Shown: positions 15,978-24,741 of the stretch, piece by piece
How the letters are laid out: each line of letters starts with the position of its first letter
Position numbering within the stretch: the first letter of the stretch is position 1
Assembly: GCA_023396415.1 (NCBI GenBank)
Contig: JAEWWJ010000104.1
Location: 1 to 28,993, forward strand
Length of the DNA: 28,993 bases
Direction of reading: 5' to 3'
Source: Bacteroidota bacterium
GTDB lineage: Bacteria; Bacteroidota; Bacteroidia; Bacteroidales; F082
Notes under the pieces: generated by a model
What the model was told of the DNA's origin: nothing
The model's database searches: none
The model's input: the letters and a program-made list of their open reading frames with translations, nothing else
Translations under genes and position numbers: made by a program

Positions 15978-16889
15978 TTATTTCAAGGTTTTGATGTAAT
16001 CCGTAATATGCCCAATTTGTTCGTCGTTCAGAACATTTTCATAAGAAACCATCAATCCTTTCATGTAGCCTTTCACGATGTCGCTATTTGGGTCTTTTAT
16101 TGAACGCGCAATATATTCCTCATCAATCACGATAGAACGTTCAACGCCATTGGTTTCAACGATTTCTGTTTTACCAAAAACACCTTTAAAAGAGGGGCCG
16201 ATAATCTTACTTCCATCTTGCGAATGACATGTTAAACAAGCGTTTTGTTTGAGTAATGCCAAACCGGGATGCTCATCGGCAGTTGAGGGTGCCGAGGCCA
16301 ACCATTTTTCGTAATCAGGCTGCTCCACAACAGTAACACTCGAGAGCATATAACTGTGTAATTGTCCGCAGTATTCGGCACACAAAATGTCGTAACGACC
16401 CAATTGTGTGGCTTCAAACCACAAGAAATTGTTTTTTCCCGGAACCATATCTTCTTTCATGCGAAAAGCAGGGATAAATAGGCTATGCAATACATCTCGC
16501 GAAACAAGACTCACCTTTACCGGTTTACCGATGGGTACCACCAACGAGTCGGTGATGCGTCCGTCAGGATACTCAAAAGAAAATTTCCACATCTGGCCGT
16601 AGGCTTTGAGCTCGATAGCACCATCTGGAACTGTCCTTAGGGGTTTATAACCGGTCCAACCAAAGTAAAACATCACCATGACCAAGATGGTGGGTATGGC
16701 CGTCCAGATAATTTCCATGGTGTGGCTGCCTTCGATATTGCTTGCCACCGGATTGCGTTTTTTGTTGTAGCGGAAAACAAAATACAACATAACGATGGTT
16801 ATTCCCACCAAGAAAAAGAGGGAAATTCCTACGATCACATACAATGAAAGATCTACGCCTTGCGCAAATGTTGATGCTGATGTTGTCAT
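15978..16889 (-). CDS. coxB/ctaC: Cytochrome c oxidase subunit II fused to cytochrome c
   Basis: 303 residues. Two N-terminal helices (about 16-40 and 60-78) anchor it. The periplasmic cupredoxin domain holds the binuclear CuA site: H135, C170-A-E172-Y-C174, H178 and M181, all present. From about residue 205 a class I cytochrome c domain is fused, with C218-L-T-C221-H222 binding heme covalently and M276 or M280 as a likely sixth ligand. This makes it a caa3-type subunit II that accepts electrons through its own cytochrome. There is no lipobox and no obvious cleaved signal; the first helix probably serves for insertion. It lies 4 bases downstream of the subunit IV gene in the same operon. Confidence 0.96.
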   Translation of the reverse strand: MTTSASTFAQGVDLSLYVIVGISLFFLVGITIVMLYFVFRYNKKRNPVASNIEGSHTMEIIWTAIPTILVMVMFYFGWTGYKPLRTVPDGAIELKAYGQMWKFSFEYPDGRITDSLVVPIGKPVKVSLVSRDVLHSLFIPAFRMKEDMVPGKNNFLWFEATQLGRYDILCAEYCGQLHSYMLSSVTVVEQPDYEKWLASAPSTADEHPGLALLKQNACLTCHSQDGSKIIGPSFKGVFGKTEIVETNGVERSIVIDEEYIARSIKDPNSDIVKGYMKGLMVSYENVLNDEQIGHITDYIKTLK

Positions 16890-16893
16890 ATCA

Positions 16894-17205
16894 TTAACGG
16901 TTATAATATTCTATTGCGGTGAGGATGGTGAAAACTAAGAACAGCAGAACAACCAGCAAAAGAAGCCAGGAGTAGATTTTCTTTTCATATTTGAGGTGCA
17001 TAAAAAAGTAAGCCACTACCATCACTTTGACGGTGGCTATGAGCAAGGCAGTAGCCACACTCAAAGCGGCCAGGTTAGCACCAAACACCGAAATCACTAC
17101 GGTTACCGCCGTGAGTAATAGCAAAGTGGCCAGCGTACTCCAATGATCGCGGAAAGAAGAAATATGCACTTTGGGTTGAGAGGTATTTTCTTTATGATTT
17201 TCCAT
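16894..17205 (-). CDS. Cytochrome c oxidase subunit IV (small, CyoD/CtaF-like)
   Basis: 103 residues with three membrane helices. After a polar N-terminus (residues 1-20) come LATLLLLTAVTVVISVFG, ALSVATALLIATVKVMVVAYFFMHL and WLLLLVVLLFLVFTILTAI. The segment VKVMVVAYFFMHLKYEKK is the family hallmark. This small subunit assists assembly or stability of bacterial oxidases and has no cofactors. It lies between subunits III and II, with 7 and 4 bases of spacing, so it belongs to the same transcript. Confidence 0.9.
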   Translation of the reverse strand: MENHKENTSQPKVHISSFRDHWSTLATLLLLTAVTVVISVFGANLAALSVATALLIATVKVMVVAYFFMHLKYEKKIYSWLLLLVVLLFLVFTILTAIEYYNR

Positions 17206-17212
17206 TGTTCGA

Positions 17213-17842
17213 TTAGTGAATTAAATAAAATAAAGGGAAAAGATAAATCCAGATAAGGTCCACCAAATGCCAATATAAGCCCGTGTTTTCGGTAAGGGTA
17301 TAATTGTCGGCAGTGATCAAACCTTTTTTCGTGCGGTAAATGGTGACACTCATTAAAACAGCACCAATAATGATGTGCAAAGCGTGGAGGCCGGTCATAA
17401 TAAAATACAAGAAGAAAAACAACGATTCGCCTTTGGGAAGGGCCGAATAATAATCCATTCCGGGAAACAACCCATGGTGAATTTTTGCTGACCACTCAAA
17501 ATATTTGATCACCAAAAAGACCAACGATAAGCCCAACGTTATTCCTAAGAGCTTTACTGATAAGGCGTTATTGCCCCGCTGAATAGCGGTTATTGACATT
17601 GCTACGGTCATACTGCTCACCAGTAGAACGACCGTGTTCACCGTTCCCATGGTTACATCCAACTCAAACGAAGACAGCAAAAAAGCTTCGTGGTTAAGCA
17701 TCCGATAAACCATGTAAACAATAAACAAACCGCCAAACAAGAGCAATTCAGTAAATAAGAAGAGCCACATCCCCATTCTGGAGGCCTCATCATCGCGGTT
17801 ATGACCCGAATTGGGCAAAACAAATCCGGTAGTGTTTTCCAT
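17213..17842 (-). CDS. coxC/ctaE: Cytochrome c oxidase subunit III
   Basis: 209 residues, five helices, the short five-helix form found in many bacteria. It begins with a polar segment, then SRMGMWLFLFTELLLFGGLF, which is characteristic of the family with the conserved Glu. Later landmarks are EWSAKIHHGLFPG, FFFLYFIMTGLHALHIIIGA with its conserved His, and GLYWHLVDLIWIYLFPLFYL at the end. The subunit supports oxygen access and stability of the catalytic subunit. One base separates it from the subunit I gene. Confidence 0.95.
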   Translation of the reverse strand: MENTTGFVLPNSGHNRDDEASRMGMWLFLFTELLLFGGLFIVYMVYRMLNHEAFLLSSFELDVTMGTVNTVVLLVSSMTVAMSITAIQRGNNALSVKLLGITLGLSLVFLVIKYFEWSAKIHHGLFPGMDYYSALPKGESLFFFLYFIMTGLHALHIIIGAVLMSVTIYRTKKGLITADNYTLTENTGLYWHLVDLIWIYLFPLFYLIH

Positions 17843-17843
17843 A

Positions 17844-19463
17844 TTATTCTTTTATTTCGGGTTTATGTTCAAAATCGTAAGGTCCGTTGAGCGGCAATTG
17901 AGGCATACGGTCAAAATTCTCCAAAGGCGGAGGCGAGAGGGTTTGCCACTCTAAAGTGATTCCATTCCATGGATTGCGTCCTACTTTTGACCCTTTGCGA
18001 TAGAAGCCGGCAATCAGATTACCTACCATCAAAAGAATTCCGGTAGCCAAAACCCATGAACCATAAGTGCTGATCATATTGGGAAGGTGAAACTCAGGAA
18101 GATAATCGTAATAACGACGCGGCATTCCCATTAATCCAACCACAAGCATCGGGAAATATAAAGTATTGAAGCCAATGAAAAGCAACACAAAGGCAATATT
18201 AGCAACAACTTTATTGTACATCTTACCCCATATTTTGGGATACCAATAATGCAATGCGCCAAAAAACGCAAATCCCGTACCACCAAACATTACATAATGG
18301 AAATGGCCAACCACAAAATAAGTGTCGTGCAAGTGAATATCTGAGGCCAATGCACCCACTACCAAACCGGTAAAACCACCAATCATAAATTGGAAGATAA
18401 ACGCAAGCACATACAACAATGGCACTTGCACATTGATGGAGCCTTTATAAAGTGTTGCAACCCAGTTAAATACTTTAATAGCAGTAGGGATAGCGACAAG
18501 AAACGTTAAAATGGAAAAAATAAATCGGGCTGCACCACTCATTCCTGCGGTAAACATGTGATGACCCCAGATAAAGTAACCCACAAAGGCAATGGCCAAG
18601 CTTGAAAACGCGATGGCTTTATATCCAAAAATAGTTCTTTGAGAAAAGGTAGGAAGCATTTCCGACACCACACCAAAGGCCGGCAAAGCCATAATATACA
18701 CGGCAGGATGGGAGTAAATCCAGAAAAGATGCTGGTAAAGAATAGGGTCGCCACCAATGGAAGGATCAAACAATCCAACACCAAGCACGCGTTCTGCAAC
18801 AATCATTAATAAGGTGATTCCAATGATGGGGGTTGCCAGCAATTGAATCCATGAAGTGGCATACAACGACCAAGCAAAAAGCGGCATTCTAAGAAATTTC
18901 ATACCCGGAGTACGCAAACGGTGGATGGTGACAATAAAGTTAAGGCCGGTAAGGATAGACGAAAAACCTATCACAAAAGCGGCCAGCACCGACATGGTGA
19001 CGTTGGTTCCTGTTTTCACACTGTATGGCGCATAAAACGTCCAGCCGGTATCGGCAGGACCATCACCAAAAAGCAGAGTTGAAAGTGCCATTATTGCACC
19101 AATGATATAAATCCACCACGATAAAAGGTTCAAACGTGGAAAAGCCACATCGTCAGTCCCTAAAAGGATGGGCAAGAAAAAGTTACCAAAAACGGCGGGG
19201 ATACTCGGAATGATGAAGAGGAAAATCATTATCACCCCGTGCATGGTGAAAACCTGGTTGTAGGTTTGGGCTTCCATGATGTCTTTTCCAGGGTTGAGCA
19301 ATTCCAAGCGCATGAGCACACCCAGCGTGGCTCCCGCTATGAAAAAGATCATCAAAGAATAGAGATAAAGCAAGGCAATCCGCTTGTGATCCACGCTAAA
19401 AATCCAGGAAAAAATTCCTTTTTTAGCTTGAAAAAAGTTGACGTAAGGTGTAGCAGTCGTCAT
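17844..19463 (-). CDS. coxA/ctaD: Cytochrome c oxidase subunit I, A2-type
   Basis: 539 residues, twelve helices, the catalytic subunit that reduces oxygen to water and pumps protons. Ligands are visible: H75 (heme a), H252, H301 and H302 (CuB), H387 (heme a3) and H389 (heme a). Y256 is in the position of the tyrosine cross-linked to H252. D105 in GTDDVAFPRLN corresponds to the D-channel entrance. The usual glutamate of HPEVY is Ala here, and the motif is Y250-S-H-P-A-V-Y. That is the YS form of A2-type oxidases, where Tyr-Ser replaces the Glu. The start overlaps the stop of the SCO gene by four bases (ATGA). No subunit III fusion is present. Confidence 0.97.
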   Translation of the reverse strand: MTTATPYVNFFQAKKGIFSWIFSVDHKRIALLYLYSLMIFFIAGATLGVLMRLELLNPGKDIMEAQTYNQVFTMHGVIMIFLFIIPSIPAVFGNFFLPILLGTDDVAFPRLNLLSWWIYIIGAIMALSTLLFGDGPADTGWTFYAPYSVKTGTNVTMSVLAAFVIGFSSILTGLNFIVTIHRLRTPGMKFLRMPLFAWSLYATSWIQLLATPIIGITLLMIVAERVLGVGLFDPSIGGDPILYQHLFWIYSHPAVYIMALPAFGVVSEMLPTFSQRTIFGYKAIAFSSLAIAFVGYFIWGHHMFTAGMSGAARFIFSILTFLVAIPTAIKVFNWVATLYKGSINVQVPLLYVLAFIFQFMIGGFTGLVVGALASDIHLHDTYFVVGHFHYVMFGGTGFAFFGALHYWYPKIWGKMYNKVVANIAFVLLFIGFNTLYFPMLVVGLMGMPRRYYDYLPEFHLPNMISTYGSWVLATGILLMVGNLIAGFYRKGSKVGRNPWNGITLEWQTLSPPPLENFDRMPQLPLNGPYDFEHKPEIKE

Positions 19464-20257
19464 GATGAGATTGAATTTGGGTTTCGTTTTTTATTTCCTG
19501 AACGTATTAAAAACGCGAAAAGCAACAAAGCCGCTAAAAGGATGATGATCCCCGACAGCTTGGTGACATTTAACACGTATTTTTTTCCTTCAGCATCGTA
19601 GCTGAAACAAAAGTTGAGTACTTTATTGATGGTTGGGCCCGATTTTTCGAGGCCGGCCTCCACAATTGCCATTTTGAAATCGAACGGAAGAATGTATGTT
19701 CCATGAAGGTAGCGAGTGATTTTGCCTCCCGGACTGACCACCAGCAGCGTTGAAGGATGAATGAACTCATTCCCCTCCTGCTTGACTTGGTAACCGATAT
19801 TGTCCAAAAAACGATGAATGGTGAGGCTGTCGCCGGTAAAAAAACGCCATCCATTTTCAGCATCACCGTGCTGAACCAAATTGGCATAGGTTTTTTTCTT
19901 GTTCTGCGCCAGTACCGTTTTCTCGTTGTGACTGAAGCTGATGGTGAAAATTTGATAATCTTTGTTCAGAACTAAATCGGATTTGTTGATGACATCTGAC
20001 AACCCATTCATCAAAGGTGTGCAAATACCCGGACATTCGTAGTAAACCATTGCAATCACAGTAGGCATTTGAATGGCATCTTTGATGTTCACTTGCTGAA
20101 ATTTTTCATCCGTAAAAACAATGTCATCGTGAATGAATTCATCCAATTTTTCATAAACTCCAAGTTCGTCCTGGGCCATCAATCCTAAAGAAGCAAACAG
20201 CAAAATACCAGAAAAAAGACCTTTTAGTCGGGGAACTAATAATTCTATGTTTTTCAT
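19460..20257 (-). CDS. SCO1/SenC family copper chaperone
   Basis: 265 residues. A signal or N-terminal anchor (GLFSGILLFASLGLMAQ) precedes a thioredoxin-like domain. The copper-binding C75-PGI-C79 lies in YYECPGICTPL, and H167 in FIHPSTLLVVSPGGK is the third ligand. A C-terminal membrane helix (about 237-255, LSGIIILLAALLLFAFLI) is an additional anchor. SCO proteins deliver copper to, or maintain the thiols of, the CuA site of subunit II. It is the first gene of the oxidase operon and overlaps coxI by ATGA. The 105 bases upstream hold TAACTTTA near the ATG, a 7 of 8 match to the -7 box, but I do not call it firmly. Confidence 0.93.
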   Translation of the reverse strand: MKNIELLVPRLKGLFSGILLFASLGLMAQDELGVYEKLDEFIHDDIVFTDEKFQQVNIKDAIQMPTVIAMVYYECPGICTPLMNGLSDVINKSDLVLNKDYQIFTISFSHNEKTVLAQNKKKTYANLVQHGDAENGWRFFTGDSLTIHRFLDNIGYQVKQEGNEFIHPSTLLVVSPGGKITRYLHGTYILPFDFKMAIVEAGLEKSGPTINKVLNFCFSYDAEGKKYVLNVTKLSGIIILLAALLLFAFLIRSGNKKRNPNSISS

Positions 20258-20699
20258 TTACAATATGTTAACTTGGTTTTAAAGTTATTTTTTCAAACTG
20301 CTAATTTAGACTAATTCTAAATAAAAACAACTTTTTTGATAAATGTTTTCAGTTTCAACTGTTTAGTTTACAAAAGGCACAGGCATAAATGCTTCAAAAA
20401 ATCCAATCCATCTTTTGTTTTTTGTGAAAAAATTTCGAAAAGGAGGCAATTGCGATGAAGAAATCGCTTTGTAAAGCCTCCGAGAAAGATAACTTAGCCA
20501 AGACATAGAAACTCCATTTGATTCAAACGTATTTTTTTCCAATAAACCAAAGGCGATTCCCAATATCGGAATTTTAAAAAGGTGCAATCCAACAAAACAC
20601 AAGACCGGCCAAAGCAGCTGAGGTTGGTTAAAATTTGGCACAATAATTGGTAGCTAAAAGCTGTAGTTTTTTTTTAAGAATTTTGGTTGGTTAAAAAAG
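20258..20699. other. Intergenic stretch between uvrA terminator and SCO gene
   Basis: This stretch is AT-rich. It contains one open frame on the minus strand (20363-20641, listed separately with low confidence), a stem GGAGGC/GCCTCC (20442-20447 with 20476-20481) enclosing a nested GCGAT/ATCGC stem, and a direct repeat GGTTGGTTAAAA (20622-20633 and 20685-20696). The promoter of the oxidase operon should lie in its left part, but I see no perfect box. The 99 bases from 20735 to uvrA hold nothing recognisable. Confidence 0.4.
20363..20641 (-). CDS. Doubtful small ORF, 92 residues
   Basis: The open frame begins with GTG and encodes a protein with one hydrophobic stretch near the N-terminus (LLWPVLCFVGLHLFKIPILGIAFGLL) and a basic, aromatic-rich remainder. 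I recognise no motif and there is no promoter box or ribosome site in front. It fills the gap between the uvrA terminator and the oxidase operon on the same strand, which is the only contextual support. It may be a chance frame over a structured intergenic region, or a decayed gene. Confidence 0.2.
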   Translation of the reverse strand: MPNFNQPQLLWPVLCFVGLHLFKIPILGIAFGLLEKNTFESNGVSMSWLSYLSRRLYKAISSSQLPPFRNFFTKNKRWIGFFEAFMPVPFVN

Positions 20700-20734
20700 A
20701 AAATCCCGTGCTTCCAATTGGAGTACGGGATTTT
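20700..20734 (-). terminator. Hairpin terminator downstream of uvrA
   Basis: AAAATCCCGT (20700-20709) pairs with ACGGGATTTT (20725-20734). The loop contains TCCAATTGGA, which can extend the fold. On the minus strand the stem is followed by TTTTCTTTTTT, so it can end the uvrA transcript 100 bases past the stop codon. Confidence 0.8.
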
Positions 20735-20833
20735 TCTATTTTAAACGTAAAATGTTGAACTCACATGATTAAATAATTGAAAAACGAATTCATTTTTCAA
20801 AACAATCATTTCATCGTGCTGATTATCTGCAAT

Positions 20834-23677
20834 TTAGCTTTTGAGTTCGAGGGCCAGATATTGAGCGGTATAGCCCTTAGACGATTGCGCAACTTCTTCA
20901 GGTGTTCCTTGACATACAATTTGTCCACCTCTAACTCCACCTTCGGGACCGATATCCACAACATAATCGGCCACTTTAATCACTTCCATATTGTGCTCAA
21001 TTACAAGAACGGTGTTTCCTTTGTTCACCAATTTATTCAACACATCCAATAAAACGCTTACATCCTCAAAATGAAGACCTGTGGTGGGTTCATCTAAAAT
21101 GTAGAGGGTTTTTCCGGTATCCTTTTTCGACAATTCCGAGGCAAGTTTCACACGTTGTGCCTCGCCACCTGAGATGGTTGTAGAAGCCTGTCCAAGACTC
21201 AGATAGCCCAACCCGACCTCTTTCAAGGTGCGTATTTTATGCTGGATGGTAGGTATATTTTCAAAAAAATCCATGGCCTGATCTATGGTAAGGTTCAGCA
21301 CATCATTGATAGATTTACCGCGATAACGCACCTCAAGGGTCTCACGGTTGTAGCGTTTGCCGCTGCAATCTTCGCAAATCACCGACACATCAGGAAGAAA
21401 ATTCATTTCGATGATCCTCAATCCTGCACCTTTACATGTTTCACATCTTCCACCTGAAACATTAAATGAGAAACGACCGGGCTTATAGCCTCTGATTTTG
21501 GATTCGGGGAGCTCGCCAAACAGTTTTCGAATTTCATCGAATACCTTTGTATAAGTAGCGGGATTGGAACGTGGGGTACGACCAATGGGAGATTGATCAA
21601 TTTCGATCACCTTATCAATATGCTCCAATCCGGAAATACTCTGATAAGCAAGAGGCTGTTTCACTGACTGATACAGATTCTGGCTCAAAATTGGATATAA
21701 CGTTTCGTTGATCAATGTTGATTTTCCGGAACCCGAAACGCCGGTTACGCACACCATTTTTCCAAGCGGAATTTCAAGTGTCACATCTTTCAAATTGTTG
21801 CCTTTTGCCCCAATCAGTACTAACTTTTTTTCTTTGTGGCCTTCACGGCGATGGGCGGGAACGGCAATTTTTTTCTTCCCACTCAGGTACTGACAGGTGA
21901 TGCTATTGCAATCCATCAAAAGGTTCGGTTTGCCTTGACCTACAACCAAACCTCCATGTACACCGGCCCCGGGACCAATGTCAACCACATAATCAGCTGC
22001 CATAATGGTGTCTTTGTCGTGTTCCACCACCAGGACCGAATTTCCGATGTCGCGCAAATGTTGCAGTGAAGCTATCAGCCGGTGGTTGTCCCTTTGGTGC
22101 AGCCCGATGCTGGGTTCATCCAAAATATATAAAACACCTGTCAGTTGGCTTCCAATCTGGGTTGCAAGACGTATGCGCTGGGATTCGCCACCCGAAAGTG
22201 TATTGGCAGGACGATTCAAATTGAGGTAATCTATGCCTACTTCCAATAGAAAAGTGGCTCTTTTTTCAATTTCTCTTAAGATTTCATGTGCGATTTGTAA
22301 CTGCTTCTGCGATAGCTTATTAGGAAGATCTACCACCCAATCATGCAAACTGGTAATGTCCATGGAGGCCACATCAGCAATATTTTTACCATCCAAATAA
22401 AAATAGCGGGCTTCTTTTTTCAATCGCGTTCCTTTGCAGACAGGACAAGGAATATGGTTCATGAAACCGGTGGCCCAACGCCGAATTGCCGCCGAAGCGT
22501 TTTCGTTGTTTTGGTTGGAAATGAAATTTATAATTCCTTCAAAATTAAGCGTATATGAAGTAACAACGCCAAGATATTCTTTTTTCACCTCAAAGGATCG
22601 GCTCGAACCATAAAGCAAAACATCAATTGCTTCCTCTGGAATTTCTTTGATGGGCGTACCCAGATTGAAACCATATTTGATGCCAATGGCTTCCATTTGA
22701 TTAAAAATCCAATTGTTTTTGAACTCTCCTAAAGGAGCAAGTCCTCCTTTTTTGATGCTCAGCGCAGGATCGGGAATAATTTTATTCATGTCAATCTCAG
22801 CGATCTGACCCAATCCATTGCATTTGGTGCAGGCTCCATAAGGCGAGTTGAACGAAAAGGTGTTGGGTTCCGGTTCATCGTAAGAAATTCCGGTGGTGGG
22901 GCACATTAACATTCGGCTAAAATAGCGATGACTTCCATCATCGGCATCCATCAACTGCATCAATCCTTTGCCATGATTCATAGCCGTTTGCACCGATTGT
23001 GCCAACCGCCGTTGATCATTGTCGGTCAAGTCGAGGCGGTCAATTACAATTTCAATATCGTGGGTTTTATACCTGTCGAGCTGCATCCCAAAGGTGATTT
23101 CCTTTATTTCGCCGTCCACTCTAACTTTTACGAAACCACCTTGACGGATTTGTTCAAAAAGTTCGCGGTAATGGCCTTTGCGTGCCCTGACAACAGGCGC
23201 CAGAAGGATGATGCGTTTGCCTTGGTAGTTTTTTTGAATCAACTCAACAATTTGTTCTTCGGAATATTTCACCATCACTTCGCCCGTTTCATAGGAACGA
23301 GCCTCTCCGGCGCGGGCATACAACAAGCGTAAAAAATCATAAATTTCGGTGATGGTGCCTACCGTAGAGCGAGGGTTTCTGTTCACAGATTTCTGCTCAA
23401 TAGAAATCACCGGACTTAAACCTGTGATTTTATCCACATCGGGACGTTCCATATTTCCGATAAACTGGCGTGCATAGGCCGAAAACGATTCCATATAGCG
23501 CCTTTGACCTTCGGCATAGATGGTGTCGAAAGCGAGCGAAGATTTTCCACTTCCACTAAGTCCTGTAATTACAACCAACTGGTTACGAGGTATTTTCAGA
23601 TCAATATTTCGAAGGTTGTGCATACGTGCACCATAAATTTCTAAATATTTATCTTCTGAAAAGCTTTCTTCTTTCAT
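20834..23677 (-). CDS. uvrA: Excinuclease ABC subunit A
   Basis: 947 residues, the usual UvrA size. It recognises DNA lesions as a dimer in nucleotide excision repair and loads UvrB. Two ABC cassettes are visible: Walker A at about 39-47 (GLSGSGKSS) with signature LSGGESQRIRLATQ and Walker B YILDEPSIGLH, and a second one with GVSGSGKSTL, ISGGEAQRVKLA and YILDEPTTGLH. The first zinc module has C259-PTT where CPxC is usual (T262 replaces Cys), with C283 and C286 kept. The second module is complete (CETCKGAG, then CEDCSGKRY). The gene is 37 bases downstream of the lytic transglycosylase gene and is probably the last of a three-gene transcript. Confidence 0.97.
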   Translation of the reverse strand: MKEESFSEDKYLEIYGARMHNLRNIDLKIPRNQLVVITGLSGSGKSSLAFDTIYAEGQRRYMESFSAYARQFIGNMERPDVDKITGLSPVISIEQKSVNRNPRSTVGTITEIYDFLRLLYARAGEARSYETGEVMVKYSEEQIVELIQKNYQGKRIILLAPVVRARKGHYRELFEQIRQGGFVKVRVDGEIKEITFGMQLDRYKTHDIEIVIDRLDLTDNDQRRLAQSVQTAMNHGKGLMQLMDADDGSHRYFSRMLMCPTTGISYDEPEPNTFSFNSPYGACTKCNGLGQIAEIDMNKIIPDPALSIKKGGLAPLGEFKNNWIFNQMEAIGIKYGFNLGTPIKEIPEEAIDVLLYGSSRSFEVKKEYLGVVTSYTLNFEGIINFISNQNNENASAAIRRWATGFMNHIPCPVCKGTRLKKEARYFYLDGKNIADVASMDITSLHDWVVDLPNKLSQKQLQIAHEILREIEKRATFLLEVGIDYLNLNRPANTLSGGESQRIRLATQIGSQLTGVLYILDEPSIGLHQRDNHRLIASLQHLRDIGNSVLVVEHDKDTIMAADYVVDIGPGAGVHGGLVVGQGKPNLLMDCNSITCQYLSGKKKIAVPAHRREGHKEKKLVLIGAKGNNLKDVTLEIPLGKMVCVTGVSGSGKSTLINETLYPILSQNLYQSVKQPLAYQSISGLEHIDKVIEIDQSPIGRTPRSNPATYTKVFDEIRKLFGELPESKIRGYKPGRFSFNVSGGRCETCKGAGLRIIEMNFLPDVSVICEDCSGKRYNRETLEVRYRGKSINDVLNLTIDQAMDFFENIPTIQHKIRTLKEVGLGYLSLGQASTTISGGEAQRVKLASELSKKDTGKTLYILDEPTTGLHFEDVSVLLDVLNKLVNKGNTVLVIEHNMEVIKVADYVVDIGPEGGVRGGQIVCQGTPEEVAQSSKGYTAQYLALELKS

Positions 23678-23714
23678 GCGTAGAAAATAATGTTTGCCGG
23701 GTTGGTTGAGTAGT

Positions 23715-24710
23715 TTATTCAGGATTGGGAGTAGATCCGAAAGGACGGTCGGTGAGGTTAAACGGTGGCAAAGGCAACTTCACTTCATAGGTTTCATTAC
23801 CGCTGATTAGTAGCCTGTTAGAACGAAGCCAGGGATTAAAAACTTTCAGAAGTTTGTAAGAAATACCTTGTTTTGCAGCAAAAGCGGCCAGGTTGTCAAT
23901 GCTTTGGGTAACAACAAAAGTTCTGAAAGCAAAAGGTTCATACCTCTCACCATCGAGAAAAAAACCATGTTCTTCGGGTTGAGCATGAATGATTTTCATC
24001 GCCAAAATACGATACACATATCTTTCTGTTTCTTCGGCCATAAGCAGGTCGAAATAAGAATTTGCATTTTGTTCGGCCAAAAAGCCGTCAATCCGTTTGG
24101 TACCGGCATTGTAAGCAGCAGCCACCAATGCCCAATTGTTATATTTTGCAAAAGCTTTGTTCAGATAATTGCAAGCGGCCTGAGTGGCTTTTTCAACATG
24201 GTACCTTTCGTCAATGTCGTTGTTCAATTGCAACCCATATTCTTTGGCGGTTGTCTCCATAAACTGCCAAAAACCACTTGCACCAGCCGGTGATTTGATA
24301 TTGGAAAGATTGCTTTCGATCATGCAGAGGTACTTGAAATCATCAGGTATTCCGTTTGCCTTCAAGATGGGTTCAATGACCGGAAACCAGCGATGTGCGC
24401 GTTTCAGATTCAACAAAGTGGAGCTGTGCCAATACATATTCACCATTAATTCGCGTTCGAGGCTTTCTTTAATATAGAACATTTTCAAAGGAACCAATTC
24501 GCCGGCAAACGACAAGTTTTGTGGCAAAACAGGACTTACAATGCGGTAGTCTTGCGGCCCCATGTTGCGATCTTTGGCATTTAGTTGTGCATCGCCAGCT
24601 TGGGCTTTGAGGTTGTTGCCCGATTCGCAAGAGAGCGAAAAGGTTGAGATGGCCAACAAAAGCAGAATTATAGATAGGTTTTTCGCGTAGCGATGAAAAA
24701 TAACCAACAT
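23715..24710 (-). CDS. Lipoprotein lytic transglycosylase (MltD/Slt-like)
   Basis: 331 residues from the ATG at 24710. The N-terminus is a lipoprotein signal (NLSIILLLLAISTFSLSC), with lipidated C28, so the protein should be membrane-anchored in the periplasm. The catalytic domain has E132 in MIESNL, followed by AGASGFWQFM, AKEYGL and ALVAAAYNAGTKRI, which are the ES, GLMQ-like and AYNAG motifs of the Slt fold. The enzyme cleaves the MurNAc-GlcNAc bond of peptidoglycan to give 1,6-anhydro ends. The C-terminal part (FVVTQSIDNLAAFAAKQGIS to FNPWLRSNRLLISG) looks like a LysM-type wall-binding module. The frame extends to 24881, into rfbC, but that longer form would hide the signal peptide. Confidence 0.9.
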   Translation of the reverse strand: MLVIFHRYAKNLSIILLLLAISTFSLSCESGNNLKAQAGDAQLNAKDRNMGPQDYRIVSPVLPQNLSFAGELVPLKMFYIKESLERELMVNMYWHSSTLLNLKRAHRWFPVIEPILKANGIPDDFKYLCMIESNLSNIKSPAGASGFWQFMETTAKEYGLQLNNDIDERYHVEKATQAACNYLNKAFAKYNNWALVAAAYNAGTKRIDGFLAEQNANSYFDLLMAEETERYVYRILAMKIIHAQPEEHGFFLDGERYEPFAFRTFVVTQSIDNLAAFAAKQGISYKLLKVFNPWLRSNRLLISGNETYEVKLPLPPFNLTDRPFGSTPNPE

Positions 24711-24741
24711 GGAATAGGGTAAAGTAATCAGGTTGAGAAAG

